From Candidatus Margulisiibacteriota bacterium (lineage in GTDB: Bacteria; Margulisbacteria; Marinamargulisbacteria; SXXA01; SICP01), in contig SICP01000006.1 of NCBI GenBank assembly GCA_009691415.1, forward strand, positions 1-57,878: DNA of 57,878 bases, written 5' to 3'. Positions 25,321 to 35,778 of this stretch are shown in pieces (positions within the stretch are counted from its first letter, which is position 1; the number at the start of each line of letters is the position of its first letter). The notes below the pieces were generated by a model. It ran no database searches. It saw only the letters and a program-made list of their open reading frames with translations, and was not told where the DNA came from. Made by a program: the position numbers and the translations under genes.

Positions 25321-26621
25321 GGATTGGAGTTATGTTGATCAGGATCTACAGGATGTACATTTTCTGTAGCGACGATCGGATTCTCGGTACTAAAAATGGC
25401 ACAATTGTCCGAACCATTTCCTTTGGATAAAAAAAGACGAATACGGCGATTCTCTTTGACATTACGTCCTTCCGGAGGACGGCTTTCAATGACGTATCCT
25501 TTGGGATATTGCGCATTGTCTCGCTCTCCAGCAATCTCTCCAAGCAACCCGTCTTCCTTCAAGACCCGCAACGCCCTTTCTAAGGACATACCCGTAACAT
25601 GAGGAACTGCTTTTTCTGGAATAGAAGTCGAGTAGGATACAAATTCATGGTACAAAACACCCAACACGGACAAGATAATAATAGAAGCAATTGTGAGAAT
25701 GACCCACTTTCTATTTTTTTTATTTTTTCTTCGGTTCACGTCTTGTTTCAACTCCTTCCTGAAAGTCTCTTCTTGATTTAAGGGAATATAGTGTGGAGGC
25801 TTTGCCGTCTTCGGAGATTGTAAATTTTTTAATAAAACGGCAAACGATGGATATCGATAATTAGGATCTATTTGTAGACAAATTTGAATCGTTTTTTCGA
25901 TATGATTCGGTGTACTCTCAAAACGTTTATAAAAAGGTAAGGGTCCTTCTAATAATAAAGTTGTTATCCCCGTAATTTTTGAAGTATTGGGATAAGGCCA
26001 CTGCTTTCCAAATAGAACATAGAGCAGAATACCCATACTATAGATATCCGATTGAATTGTATACGTCTGAGACTGCACCAATTCCGGTGCGATAAAAATC
26101 CCCTCATCGATAGCATCTAATTCGAGAAGCTGGTGTTGCAAAATAGGTATCGGTAAACTGACTGTGCTGAGCATAATATTTTGATCTTGATCTATATAAA
26201 GGTCATGGATATTCAGTTGTCCTCCACAGAGATCTTTGGATTCTAATAGCATCATGGCCGACACAATTTGCGTACTCCATTTGCCTCGAATCGCATCAGA
26301 GACATCGGGGTTTCCGTTTAAGTAATCTCCCAAAGAGACTAGATCTTTTTCAAAAGGATAGATGGCATAAAATTGGGAGCCAGTATACTCAAATTCTTCT
26401 AAGGACAATATATTTGGGTGTCTGATATACCGAAGTTTTTGCGCCAATTTAATCAAGTCTTGAGTCACTTCTGGACTCAGATACTGGGCTTTAAATTCCC
26501 AGACATAATATCGATCCTGTTTGACAGTATGCTTGGTATCATAGAGACGCGTTAAAACACCCTCGGAGAGGCAGTTCTGAACCTCATAGTAGCCCCTAAT
26601 CAGTTTGGGTTCTGACATCAT
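25317..26621 (-). CDS. Degenerate Ser/Thr kinase-like protein (pseudokinase) with one extracellular PASTA domain
   Basis: 434 residues: kinase-like N-lobe and C-lobe (about 10-270), basic juxtamembrane region (RRKNKKNRK), transmembrane helix 306-325 and one PASTA domain 337-400 (VPHVTGMSLERALRVLKEDG, RPPEGRNVKENRRIRLFLS). The C-lobe keeps IAPEL (APE, 178-180) and SDIYSMGILLYVLFG. Catalytic elements are degraded: no glycine-rich loop, HRDLKPxN reads IHDLYIDQDQN (no catalytic-loop Lys), and the DFG position reads as a STVS-type sequence. A Lys in WEFK (44) may be the former ATP-binding Lys. In other bacteria PASTA kinases bind muropeptides and control division. Its neighbours (S1 protein, FtsB/DivIC, enolase, 4-bp overlaps) support a division or wall-sensing role, probably by binding rather than phosphorylation (inference). 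Confidence 0.82.
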   Translation of the reverse strand: MMSEPKLIRGYYEVQNCLSEGVLTRLYDTKHTVKQDRYYVWEFKAQYLSPEVTQDLIKLAQKLRYIRHPNILSLEEFEYTGSQFYAIYPFEKDLVSLGDYLNGNPDVSDAIRGKWSTQIVSAMMLLESKDLCGGQLNIHDLYIDQDQNIMLSTVSLPIPILQHQLLELDAIDEGIFIAPELVQSQTYTIQSDIYSMGILLYVLFGKQWPYPNTSKITGITTLLLEGPLPFYKRFESTPNHIEKTIQICLQIDPNYRYPSFAVLLKNLQSPKTAKPPHYIPLNQEETFRKELKQDVNRRKNKKNRKWVILTIASIIILSVLGVLYHEFVSYSTSIPEKAVPHVTGMSLERALRVLKEDGLLGEIAGERDNAQYPKGYVIESRPPEGRNVKENRRIRLFLSKGNGSDNCAIFSTENPIVATENVHPVDPDQHNSNP

Positions 26622-27030
26622 TTACTACGCTTTTTAACGATACCCTGTTTACTCTTGAGATTCCGTCTAATATCCACTTGTTTCTCTTCAGACTTCTTAA
26701 GAAATGCACTTATCTTTGTATCAAAGTCATTATTTTTTGGTGCTTTTGCCGGAATATATTGGGAGACGATCTCTTCTGATTCTGTGGCTTTTTTGATTGA
26801 AAATTCAAGCTTATTTTTTTTATTGCGCATCAGAATTTTAACAGTCACTTTTTGACCAATACTTGCAAATTTAGTAATGTCCGTCACATATTCATTGGCA
26901 ACCTCAGAGATATGCACAAGACCCTCTTCTCCAATATCCAATTTCACAAAAGCGCCAAATGCCGCAACATGTGTGATCACACCAGAAAATACTTTTCCAA
27001 TAAGAGCTGTGTCTGTATTTTCTAGGTCAC

Positions 27031-27034
<4 letters not shown>
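26618..27034 (-). CDS. S1-domain RNA-binding protein (YabR/GSP13-like)
   Basis: 138 residues with a single S1 domain at about 10-80: IGKVFSGVITHVAAFGAFVKL and EGLVHISEVANEYVTDI, followed by a Lys-rich tail. Proteins of this type (B. subtilis YabR, YugI) bind RNA or ribosomes; in Firmicutes yabR lies just after divIC, and here the same order is kept, with 4-bp overlaps to both ftsB and the pseudokinase gene. Confidence 0.88.
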
Positions 27035-28613
<1,579 letters not shown>

Positions 28614-28617
28614 TTAA

Positions 28618-28648
28618 CATGCGCCCCCTTAAGGGGGTTGGGGGGCTC
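28618..28648. repeat. Second copy of the G/C-tract palindromic repeat
   Basis: Contains the perfect palindrome CCCCCTTAAGGGGG (28624-28637) followed by TTGGGGGGCTC. Its reverse complement matches 14677-14708 almost base for base (one internal A/T change plus an extra A). It lies in the divergent space between eno and nadC. Confidence 0.75.
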
Positions 28649-28704
28649 ATAGTAGCAAATAAGCCGTAATTGTAGAATGACATGTTTCATGATAGATAGG
28701 GGGT

Positions 28705-29565
28705 ATGGATCCCTTATTAATACTCTTAAAAGATGCACTAGACGAAGATATGCCAAACGGTGACATTACCTCAGAATTAATGGTGCCAGAAAATCTGACT
28801 CAAACAGCGCGTATTACAAGCAAAGCCCCCGGTATTTTTTATGGCACAGAAATTATTTCTGGGATATTTAATTTATTAGATTCCAGTACACAAGTTGTCT
28901 TTCATTACCAAAACGGAGATAGGCTTACGAAAGGTGACGAAGTTGTGACGATAACAGGAAAGAGCCGCGTAATTCTAAAAGCAGAACGCGTCATGCTAAA
29001 TTTAATTCAACGGCTTTCAGGGATAGCAACACGAACATCTCAGTTTGTAGCGGCACTGGATGATGCGACGATTCAGGTTTTGGACACACGCAAAACGACT
29101 CCTCTGTTTCGGTTCTTAGAGCGCCGTGCAGTTGTCGCTGGCGGAGGCACGAATCACCGACTGAATTTATCAGATATGGTATTGATTAAAGAGAACCATC
29201 TCGCTGCTTTTTTAGCGACATCCCGTGATGATTTATTGCCAGATCTATTTGATCAAACGCGCGCAAAATATCCTGGCAGTAAAATTGAAATAGAGATCGA
29301 ATCTTTAGAGCAATTAAGATCCTTTGATTTGTCAAAAGTAGACATTATTATGTTTGATAATTTTTCGCTTGAAATGATTCGGGAAGGTGTTCAGATTTGC
29401 CGTCAGAAGTCGTATGCGGCAAAACTCGAAGTATCTGGGAATGTGACGCTTACAAGCATCAGCCAGTATAAAGGCATCGGCATCGATCGCATTTCTGTTG
29501 GGAGTTTAACCCATACAGTTGAAGCCTTGGATCTAAGTTTAAGACTAGAAGAATACAGACGATAA
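28705..29565 (+). CDS. nadC: Nicotinate-nucleotide pyrophosphorylase (quinolinate phosphoribosyltransferase) NadC
   Basis: Converts quinolinate and PRPP to nicotinate mononucleotide. Motifs: DEDMPNGDITSELM, ERVMLNLIQRLSGIATRT, LDTRKTTPLFRFLERRAVVAGG, HRLNLSDMVLIKENH, IEIEIESLEQL, DIIMFDNFS and SVGSLTHTVEALDLSL. 286 residues. It is preceded by AGGGGGT as RBS. nadA is 24 kb away in this window; nadB was not seen. Confidence 0.96.
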   Translation: MDPLLILLKDALDEDMPNGDITSELMVPENLTQTARITSKAPGIFYGTEIISGIFNLLDSSTQVVFHYQNGDRLTKGDEVVTITGKSRVILKAERVMLNLIQRLSGIATRTSQFVAALDDATIQVLDTRKTTPLFRFLERRAVVAGGGTNHRLNLSDMVLIKENHLAAFLATSRDDLLPDLFDQTRAKYPGSKIEIEIESLEQLRSFDLSKVDIIMFDNFSLEMIREGVQICRQKSYAAKLEVSGNVTLTSISQYKGIGIDRISVGSLTHTVEALDLSLRLEEYRR

Positions 29566-29568
29566 GAC

Positions 29569-30198
29569 ATGCTGGTTTTTAATAAAAAAACTGAATTTTC
29601 TGACCTAACCTATGAGTCATTTGCGGCTATATGCAAAGCCTGCACCAAATGCGCACTTCATGAAACACGCACCCAAGTTGTCGTCGGAACGGGTCCCGTC
29701 CCCTGTGATGTCATGGTCATCGGAGAAGGCCCTGGCGAACAAGAAGATTTACACGGAAAACCCTTCATAGGAAAAGCCGGACAACTCCTCACTAAAATTT
29801 TTGAATCAGCCGGTATCGAACGTGAAACACAAGTGTACATTACCAACACCGTTAAATGTCGCCCTCCAAAAAACCGCACGCCGTTTGCTTCCGAAATGGA
29901 AGCCTGCAAACCCTATCTCATTCGCCAAATTCAATTGGTTCAGCCCAAAATTTTAATTTTGCTAGGAGCGCCTTCACTCAGAGATGTCTTAGAAGAATCT
30001 CTCCCCATTAGCAAAGTGCGCGGCCAATGGTACAAAGTCCCCGTAGACTATATGACCGAACCGTTTTATATCATGCCCATGCTTCACCCTTCCTATTTAC
30101 TGCGGAAACAAAGCAAAGAAAAAGGCAGTCCAAAGTGGCTGACATTGCAAGACATGTTAGAAGTAAAAACGACAATGGGATTTTATAAGACGTTATAG
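29569..30198 (+). CDS. udg: Family 4 uracil-DNA glycosylase (Fe-S type)
   Basis: Removes uracil from DNA. The family 4/5 architecture is clear: CTKCALHETRTQVV (first Fe-S cysteines), the water-activating and uracil-binding loop VIGEGPGEQEDLHGKPF, GKAGQLL, NTVKCRPPKNRTP, EACKPYL, LILLGAPSLRDVL and MLHPSYLLR. Four cysteines (C..C, VKC, EAC) fit a 4Fe-4S cluster. 209 residues. It starts 3 bases after nadC, so the two are probably co-transcribed. Confidence 0.93.
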   Translation: MLVFNKKTEFSDLTYESFAAICKACTKCALHETRTQVVVGTGPVPCDVMVIGEGPGEQEDLHGKPFIGKAGQLLTKIFESAGIERETQVYITNTVKCRPPKNRTPFASEMEACKPYLIRQIQLVQPKILILLGAPSLRDVLEESLPISKVRGQWYKVPVDYMTEPFYIMPMLHPSYLLRKQSKEKGSPKWLTLQDMLEVKTTMGFYKTL

Positions 30199-30241
30199 AT
30201 GATTTCCTAATCCTCAAAGACTCGTTATAATACGTTTACTT

Positions 30242-30733
30242 ATGGCACGTTCACGCAATCGTAATAGAAATTGGAATGCAAAAAAGCCTCGGTTTACGTA
30301 TAAACTTTCTGAGCATTTTTCAAAAAAAGATTTTATGTACACGGCAGAAGACGGCACTGAAAAGTGTCGGATTAGCTTGGGATTAGTGGGCGGTTTAGAG
30401 TTATTGCGGTCACTTGCAAATAATCGCATCAATATTGTTAAGGGATATATCACCCCAGAAGCCGCTGAAAAACAGGGCAACTTCAAACGCAATTATCATC
30501 CATTAGGCCTTGCTGCAGATATTACGATTGATAATTTATCGCCTAAAGAAGTTTTTTTACTGGCAGAACAAGTGCCAGAATTTAAAGGCCTCGGTTTAAA
30601 TCTTACTGCACAGCATGTTCACGTAGATACCCGAAAACAACCAAACCGAGAAATATGGATCATAGAAGAGGGTCGTCGCATTGACCTTACAGAAGAGAAC
30701 AGAAAAAAATATTTTGAAACCCCAGTATCATAA
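30242..30733 (+). CDS. Zn-dependent M15-type peptidase, no signal peptide
   Basis: 163 residues of the peptidase M15 (D-Ala-D-Ala carboxypeptidase-like) fold: YKLSEHFSKKDFMY at the start, then the ligand pattern YHPLGLAADI (HxxGxAxD) and HVHVDTRK. The N-terminus is basic (ARSRNRNRNWNAKKPRF) and there is no signal sequence or membrane segment, so a periplasmic role needs another export route, or the protein acts inside the cell as phage endolysins do. A TATAAT lies at 30226-30231. xerD begins inside its 3' end. Confidence 0.75.
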   Translation: MARSRNRNRNWNAKKPRFTYKLSEHFSKKDFMYTAEDGTEKCRISLGLVGGLELLRSLANNRINIVKGYITPEAAEKQGNFKRNYHPLGLAADITIDNLSPKEVFLLAEQVPEFKGLGLNLTAQHVHVDTRKQPNREIWIIEEGRRIDLTEENRKKYFETPVS

Positions 30734-31565
30734 GTGGGTTTCTGAATTTCTTGATTTCTTAACTTTCGATAAACAGTTTTCATCGCATACGCGCACAAAT
30801 TATGCACGTGATCTTAGCCAATTTGAGACACAAGACTCTCTGTCCTCACTTTCTACTACCACCTGCCGCGAATTTTTATATCAATTAGATCAGCAAGGCT
30901 ACTCGTCTAAAAGTATCGCGCGTAAGTTATCTGCCTTTCGATCTCTCTGGAAATTTTTATTGGCCAAGTCCTATGTTTCCGAAAATCCGTGGGAATTCTT
31001 AAGTTCTCCCAAGATTCCTACGTTGTTGCCAACCATTTTGGTGCAAGAAGAAATGGCCCAATTTCTCAAGGCTATTACGTCTCTTCGCGATCGGGCTATC
31101 TGTGAATTATTATATGCCTCTGGGCTTCGGGTATCAGAATTGGTGTCGATTAATATGGAAAATATAGATTTTTCAAACCAAGAATTACGCATTATCGGAA
31201 AAGGAAATCGGGAACGTATTTGTCTCTTCGGAGAGATCGCCAAACAATGGTTGGATCGATACATCAATGAAGCACGTGTAACATCCGGGACAGCGGTTTT
31301 TGTTAATTTAAAAGGTGGACGCTTAACAGTAAGAAGTATTCAAAGAATGATTCGACACTATGCAGATACCGCCGGACTTTCACACGCTATTACGCCCCAT
31401 ACGCTTAGACATTCTTTCGCAACGGACTTATATAACGGGGGTGCAGATTTGCGTGTCATACAAGAACTATTGGGGCACCAAAGCTTAAGCTCAACACAGC
31501 TGTACACACACTTGTCAGACGACGGATTAAAAGCCGCCTTTCAAAGGGCTCACCCTCGGGCGTGA
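30681..31565 (+). CDS. xerD: Tyrosine recombinase XerC/XerD
   Basis: Site-specific recombinase resolving chromosome dimers. The N-terminal SAM-like core-binding domain (FLDFLTFDKQFSSHTRTNYARDL, split as FLDFLTFDK and SHTRTNYARDL) precedes the catalytic domain with the full residue set: Arg in YASGLRVSELVSI, Lys in GKGNRERI, HTLRHSFAT, LGHQSLSSTQ and Tyr in LYTHLS. 294 residues from TTG 30681, which has AGAGGG upstream; TTG 30714 is an alternative start. It overlaps the M15 gene by 53 (or 20) bases. It may be XerC or XerD; a dif site was not recognised. Confidence 0.88.
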   Translation: MTLQKRTEKNILKPQYHKWVSEFLDFLTFDKQFSSHTRTNYARDLSQFETQDSLSSLSTTTCREFLYQLDQQGYSSKSIARKLSAFRSLWKFLLAKSYVSENPWEFLSSPKIPTLLPTILVQEEMAQFLKAITSLRDRAICELLYASGLRVSELVSINMENIDFSNQELRIIGKGNRERICLFGEIAKQWLDRYINEARVTSGTAVFVNLKGGRLTVRSIQRMIRHYADTAGLSHAITPHTLRHSFATDLYNGGADLRVIQELLGHQSLSSTQLYTHLSDDGLKAAFQRAHPRA

Positions 31566-31638
31566 CTTGGTTATTTCATTCTCTAGGTAGTAGCCTGGGG
31601 AGGGGTGCCCTAAGGGCGGGGTGGGATGATATACTTTT

Positions 31639-32853
31639 ATGATGTCTTCTGATTTTGCGTCGCGTGGTGATAGGGTACTTTCTCCAGTATTGGGGCACTA
31701 TACCCGTTTGAATATTGTTTCTGGAAAAGGGTCCTACTTATATACCTCTGATGGAGCAGCTTATTTGGATTTCTCAGCAGGTATTGCAGTGGCGTCCACA
31801 GGGCACTGTCATCCAAAAGTTGTTGAAGCAATTCAGGCTCAATGCGCGCAATTGATTCATGCCTGTGCAGGGGTTGTGTATTACGGTACCAATGTCACAT
31901 TGGCAGAGCGCCTAGGTCATATTCTAGGCAACAATTTAAACTCTGTATTTTTCACACAGAGTGGGACAGAAGCAATTGAAGCATGTATAAAATTGGCAAA
32001 ATACGTCACTAAAAAACCAGGCATCTTGGCCTTTGAAGGGGGTTTCCATGGACGTAGTTTGGGCGCACTTTCTCTGACTACTTCTAAATTAAAATATAGA
32101 GATGGCTATGCCCCGCTTTTAGAACACACCTATTTTTTTCCCTATCCACATACCGATACATCCGAAGAATTAGCCCGTTATTTTGATACGTTGCCAGACA
32201 CAATAGGGGCTGTAATTATTGAGCCAGTTTTGGGGGAAGGTGGATATGTTCCTGCACCTACACCCTTCTTGAAACACTTAAGAGAATTATGTGATGCCCG
32301 TGGCCTGTTACTCATTTTTGATGAAATTCAAACAGGGTTTGGACGCACAGGTTCTTGGTTTGATTTTCAAAATCATAATGTTGTTCCAGATATTATTGCT
32401 TTGGCAAAAGGCATTGCGTCGGGCATGCCTTTAGGCGCATGTATTTCACGCCCAGACCTGATGGCCAAATGGTCAACAGGTGCGCATGGTGGAACCTATA
32501 GCGGAAACCCTGTGAGTTGTGCGGCTGGTGTGGCAACGATTGATGTGATTGCAGAGGTTTTGCCTACCATTTCAGAAAAATCTAAGCAGGCCGAAACACA
32601 GTTGCGTCAGGCACTTTCGGATCACCCACTCGTGTGTGATATTCGTGTGAAAGGTCTCATGATTGGTATTGAGCTTCGTGATGCCGCACTGACAAAACAG
32701 ATCATGGCAGTGTGTCTTGAAAAACATGTAATTGTGGTTTCCTGTGGCATTCATGATAATGTGATACGTATCATGCCCCCACTGACTATTTCACCTGAAG
32801 AATTAAACCATGGCATTTCCTGCCTCACAGAAGTAATCAATGCACATCGTTAA
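31639..32853 (+). CDS. Class-III PLP-dependent aminotransferase (GabT/ArgD-like)
   Basis: 404 residues. PLP-binding pattern of class III: FTQSGTEAIEACIKLAK, GGFHGRSLGALSLTTSK, IIEPVLGEGGYVPAP, LLIFDEIQTGFGRTGSWF and the Lys-containing IIALAKGIASGMPLGA. The substrate-proximal stretch GAHGGTYSGNPVSCAAG reads more like 4-aminobutyrate transaminases than acetylornithine aminotransferases (usually GxHGSTFGGNP), but this cannot be settled here. rlmB starts 14 bases before its stop. A G-rich repeat (31588-31628) precedes it. Confidence 0.88.
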   Translation: MMSSDFASRGDRVLSPVLGHYTRLNIVSGKGSYLYTSDGAAYLDFSAGIAVASTGHCHPKVVEAIQAQCAQLIHACAGVVYYGTNVTLAERLGHILGNNLNSVFFTQSGTEAIEACIKLAKYVTKKPGILAFEGGFHGRSLGALSLTTSKLKYRDGYAPLLEHTYFFPYPHTDTSEELARYFDTLPDTIGAVIIEPVLGEGGYVPAPTPFLKHLRELCDARGLLLIFDEIQTGFGRTGSWFDFQNHNVVPDIIALAKGIASGMPLGACISRPDLMAKWSTGAHGGTYSGNPVSCAAGVATIDVIAEVLPTISEKSKQAETQLRQALSDHPLVCDIRVKGLMIGIELRDAALTKQIMAVCLEKHVIVVSCGIHDNVIRIMPPLTISPEELNHGISCLTEVINAHR

Positions 32854-33568
32854 AGGGAAACGTGCAGTGATGGAAGCTTTACAAGCGTCTGTTCCTGTAG
32901 ATCGGCTTGTAGTAGCGCAAGGGTTTGATAAAAAACCGGACATTCAGACACTTCTCAAAATTGCAGGAAGCCGTCGTATTTCTATAGAAACGTTGTCCAT
33001 GAATGCCTTCGAAAGAGTGGCTTCCGACTCACACCATCAAGGCATTATGGCGTATGTTCATGAAAAACAGCAGGTTACATTAGACGCTTTATTAGAAACT
33101 CCAGAAGAGTATCCGATGGTGATAGTCTTGGATCATTTGGAAGATCCCTATAATTTTGGTGCCATTTTACGCACGTGCGATGCCTTCGGATTAAAAGCAG
33201 TTTTATACCCCAAAGACCGCAATTCCCAGATTTCTCCCGGAGTGATTAAAGCCTCTTCTGGGGCAGTCTATCACTTGGATTTGATTAAAGTCGTCAATGT
33301 CGCACAGACGATTCAGAAATTAAAAACGGCTGGGTATTGGATATATGGAACAGATGTCCAGAAGGGCGTGGCACTACATGATTTCAAACCTGTTTTCCCT
33401 TTAGCCTTAGTAGTAGGGAACGAATCCAGCGGACAGTCTCGTTTGGTTTCAAAATTGGTGGATGCTAATTTACACATTCCGATGCATGGTCAGTTGGCCT
33501 CATTAAATGTGTCCGTAGCAACGGGTATTTTAGCCTACACCATCTCCCAGGCATACGCGAGGCTATAA
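32840..33568 (+). CDS. rlmB: SpoU/TrmH-family 23S rRNA (guanosine-2'-O)-methyltransferase RlmB
   Basis: SPOUT-fold rRNA methyltransferase. The N-terminal substrate-binding domain starts IVKGKRAVMEAL; the catalytic part holds the three motifs LDHLEDPYNFGAILRTCDAFG, ALVVGNESSGQSRLV and IPMHGQLASLNVSVATGILAY, with the knot at the C-terminus. 242 residues. It overlaps the aminotransferase by 14 bases and is followed 5 bases later by the sensor kinase. Confidence 0.92.
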   Translation: MHIVKGKRAVMEALQASVPVDRLVVAQGFDKKPDIQTLLKIAGSRRISIETLSMNAFERVASDSHHQGIMAYVHEKQQVTLDALLETPEEYPMVIVLDHLEDPYNFGAILRTCDAFGLKAVLYPKDRNSQISPGVIKASSGAVYHLDLIKVVNVAQTIQKLKTAGYWIYGTDVQKGVALHDFKPVFPLALVVGNESSGQSRLVSKLVDANLHIPMHGQLASLNVSVATGILAYTISQAYARL

Positions 33569-33573
33569 CCCCC

Positions 33574-35640
33574 ATGCGCATGGACTCCCTCAAGGGATAT
33601 ACCAGCATACGTACCAAGATTTTGCTGCCGTTTATTTTCATCATGATTTTCGTGTCCATTTCGTCGGTTTTTTTGTCTACGACGTTGGTTTCAAAATCCA
33701 TGAAAAATCAGTTGATGTCAGAACACCTCAAAAAATTATCTTTTATGCAAATGCAAATGGCGCAAATGTATCGCCTCTCGGAAGTTTATAATCGCATTAT
33801 CTCTGCAGGAAACATGCTTCCGTCAGATGTTTTAAAACGTGATGAAGTTGTCTTAACAGACGCCGCATTATTATCTCCTGAAAAACGCGTGGCATATGCT
33901 GATTTTATCAACACAGCTTCAAGCGGACGAGGACACTTCGGCGCACGACTTTTAGAAGATAAGAATGGCTATTCATATACATTGGTTTCCGCATCACCTC
34001 AAAAAGCCAAGGTTGGTTCTAAGGTGATTGTTACAGAACAGGTCATTAATAGCGCCCGTGCAGAGGCGATTCATCTGGGCTATGTCAATAAATTTGTCTA
34101 TGCCTACAAACGTGATAGTGATATCAATTTAGTCGCAGCTTCTTCATTAGTTGTCGAGTCGGCGACCATTCAGTCTGATATTAGGCAGCTTCTCAAAACA
34201 GGGATATTAGATAACCGTAATCGGATTATCGGTTCACTCCATACGCCACATGATGGAGAATTTGAGGTGATTTTTGAGCCTTCCCGATTTGATCCTCATT
34301 TTTTTGTAGGCGTTTTGGTGCCTCTAAAAACTATTCAGATCACGGTCTACAAAATTATCTTTGGGGCGTTTTCATTTTTGCTTTTAATTTGTATCGGCAT
34401 TCTATTTATTTATTCCGCCATTGTCCGAAAAATTACGACGTCTATTGAAATCTTGGCCGCTGTTTCCAAAAAAATGGCCGACGGAGATTTAAATCAGCAA
34501 GTCTATGTCAGCTCTCAAGACGAAATAGGTGCGTTGTCCGCGACATTCAATCAGATGATTCGCAATCTACGCGAATCTGCAGCCAATTTATTAAAAGAAA
34601 AAACACAATCTGAAGCCATCGTTTCTTCAATACCCGAAGGCCTAATTGTGACCGACTTACACAATCGAGTCATAATGGCCAACCAACGTGCACAAGAAAT
34701 TTTTCGGTTTGATTTACAAAAAGCAAGAGGCCAACTCATTAACGAGCACATCGATAACCCCATTTTATTAACCTCTTTAGATGAAATTTTAAAAGACCAA
34801 AAGCCTCCGCTACGCAGAGAAATTACATTACTGGGATTAGATAAAAAAAATCGTATCTATTCGATTCACAGTAGTGTGGTGCGTAATGCGCAACGGTATA
34901 TTTTGGGACTCGTTACTGTATTTCGAGATATTACGCGTGATCGGGAATTAGAAGAATTGCGGGATAGTTTTTTACACACCGTTTCTCATGAATTGCGTAC
35001 ACCGCTCACATCTATTATTGGATTTATTGAATTGGTCAAAGGCCCCAAATTATCCGAAGAACAAGATGCCTATCTTCAAATTGCGTTAGATGAGGCCATG
35101 AACTTAAAAAATCTGATTGATGATCTACTCGATTTATCTCGCATCGAAGCAGGTAAAATTGCATTGTTTTACAGCCAAGTAAATTGCAAAGAAATGATAG
35201 ATCATCTGATCTCCTCAATGGGACCCCTCGTCAAAGGAAAATCCCTCACGCTCACCTCTCTTTTTACAGACACTTCTCTCATAATCGATGCCGACTTACC
35301 AAAGCTTCGTCGTGTCCTAGTAAACTTAGTCTCAAATGCGATTAAATTTACCCATAAGGGCTCTATAGTTATCGAATGCAAGGTCGAAGACACGTCGGTT
35401 GTATTTTTTGTAACAGATACAGGGGTAGGCTTACCAGAAGACGAGAAAGCCGTGATATTCGAGAAATTTAGGCAACTCGATTACTCCTCAACACGACAAT
35501 ACGAAGGCATTGGTTTAGGCCTTTCCATCGTAAAACAACTTGTAGAACTACACGGTGGTAGCACGTGGGTTGAAAGTATCTACGGAAAAGGCTCAACGTT
35601 CTATTTCAAAATTCCAATGAGAGCGACGCCTGCTTCCTAA
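33574..35640 (+). CDS. Membrane sensor histidine kinase (HAMP-PAS-HisKA-HATPase)
   Basis: 688 residues: transmembrane helix 1 (about 15-35), periplasmic sensor domain of about 225 residues, transmembrane helix 2 (about 264-287), HAMP (LAAVSKKMADGDLNQQVYVS), PAS (IVSSIPEGLIVTDLHNRVIMANQRAQEIF split over about 348-376), HisKA with SHELRTPLTSIIGFIEL (phosphoacceptor His472), and HATPase_c with NLVSNAIKFT, DTGVGLP and GIGLGLSI. The layout resembles PhoR/VicK-type kinases. No response regulator is adjacent on the same strand; a two-receiver regulator lies about 1 kb away in convergent orientation. The ligand is unknown. Confidence 0.92.
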   Translation: MRMDSLKGYTSIRTKILLPFIFIMIFVSISSVFLSTTLVSKSMKNQLMSEHLKKLSFMQMQMAQMYRLSEVYNRIISAGNMLPSDVLKRDEVVLTDAALLSPEKRVAYADFINTASSGRGHFGARLLEDKNGYSYTLVSASPQKAKVGSKVIVTEQVINSARAEAIHLGYVNKFVYAYKRDSDINLVAASSLVVESATIQSDIRQLLKTGILDNRNRIIGSLHTPHDGEFEVIFEPSRFDPHFFVGVLVPLKTIQITVYKIIFGAFSFLLLICIGILFIYSAIVRKITTSIEILAAVSKKMADGDLNQQVYVSSQDEIGALSATFNQMIRNLRESAANLLKEKTQSEAIVSSIPEGLIVTDLHNRVIMANQRAQEIFRFDLQKARGQLINEHIDNPILLTSLDEILKDQKPPLRREITLLGLDKKNRIYSIHSSVVRNAQRYILGLVTVFRDITRDRELEELRDSFLHTVSHELRTPLTSIIGFIELVKGPKLSEEQDAYLQIALDEAMNLKNLIDDLLDLSRIEAGKIALFYSQVNCKEMIDHLISSMGPLVKGKSLTLTSLFTDTSLIIDADLPKLRRVLVNLVSNAIKFTHKGSIVIECKVEDTSVVFFVTDTGVGLPEDEKAVIFEKFRQLDYSSTRQYEGIGLGLSIVKQLVELHGGSTWVESIYGKGSTFYFKIPMRATPAS

Positions 35641-35691
35641 ATTGACATAGCAGGTTTGAAACGGTATTCTTTTTCCCTGCCGAATCTTTTT

Positions 35692-35778
35692 GGAGGGATG
35701 GCGGAGCGGTCAATCGCAGCAGACTGTAAATCTGCCGGGTTTATCCCTACGTTGGTTCAAATCCAGCTCCCTCCACCA
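35692..35778 (+). tRNA. tRNA-Tyr (anticodon GTA)
   Basis: 87 bases including encoded CCA, with the long variable arm of a class II tRNA. The acceptor GGAGGGA pairs with TCCCTCC; the anticodon stem-loop is GCAGA-CTGTAAA-TCTGC with GTA; the T-arm contains GGTTCAAATCC. Confidence 0.97.

Noticed and set aside
25300..25340. FMN riboswitch ahead of ribD
   Set aside because: ribD overlaps the upstream gene by 4 bases; there is no leader in which a riboswitch could lie.
31566..31638. Regulatory hairpin before the aminotransferase
   Set aside because: The G-rich stretch resembles other dispersed G/C repeats but no clean stem or promoter could be defined.
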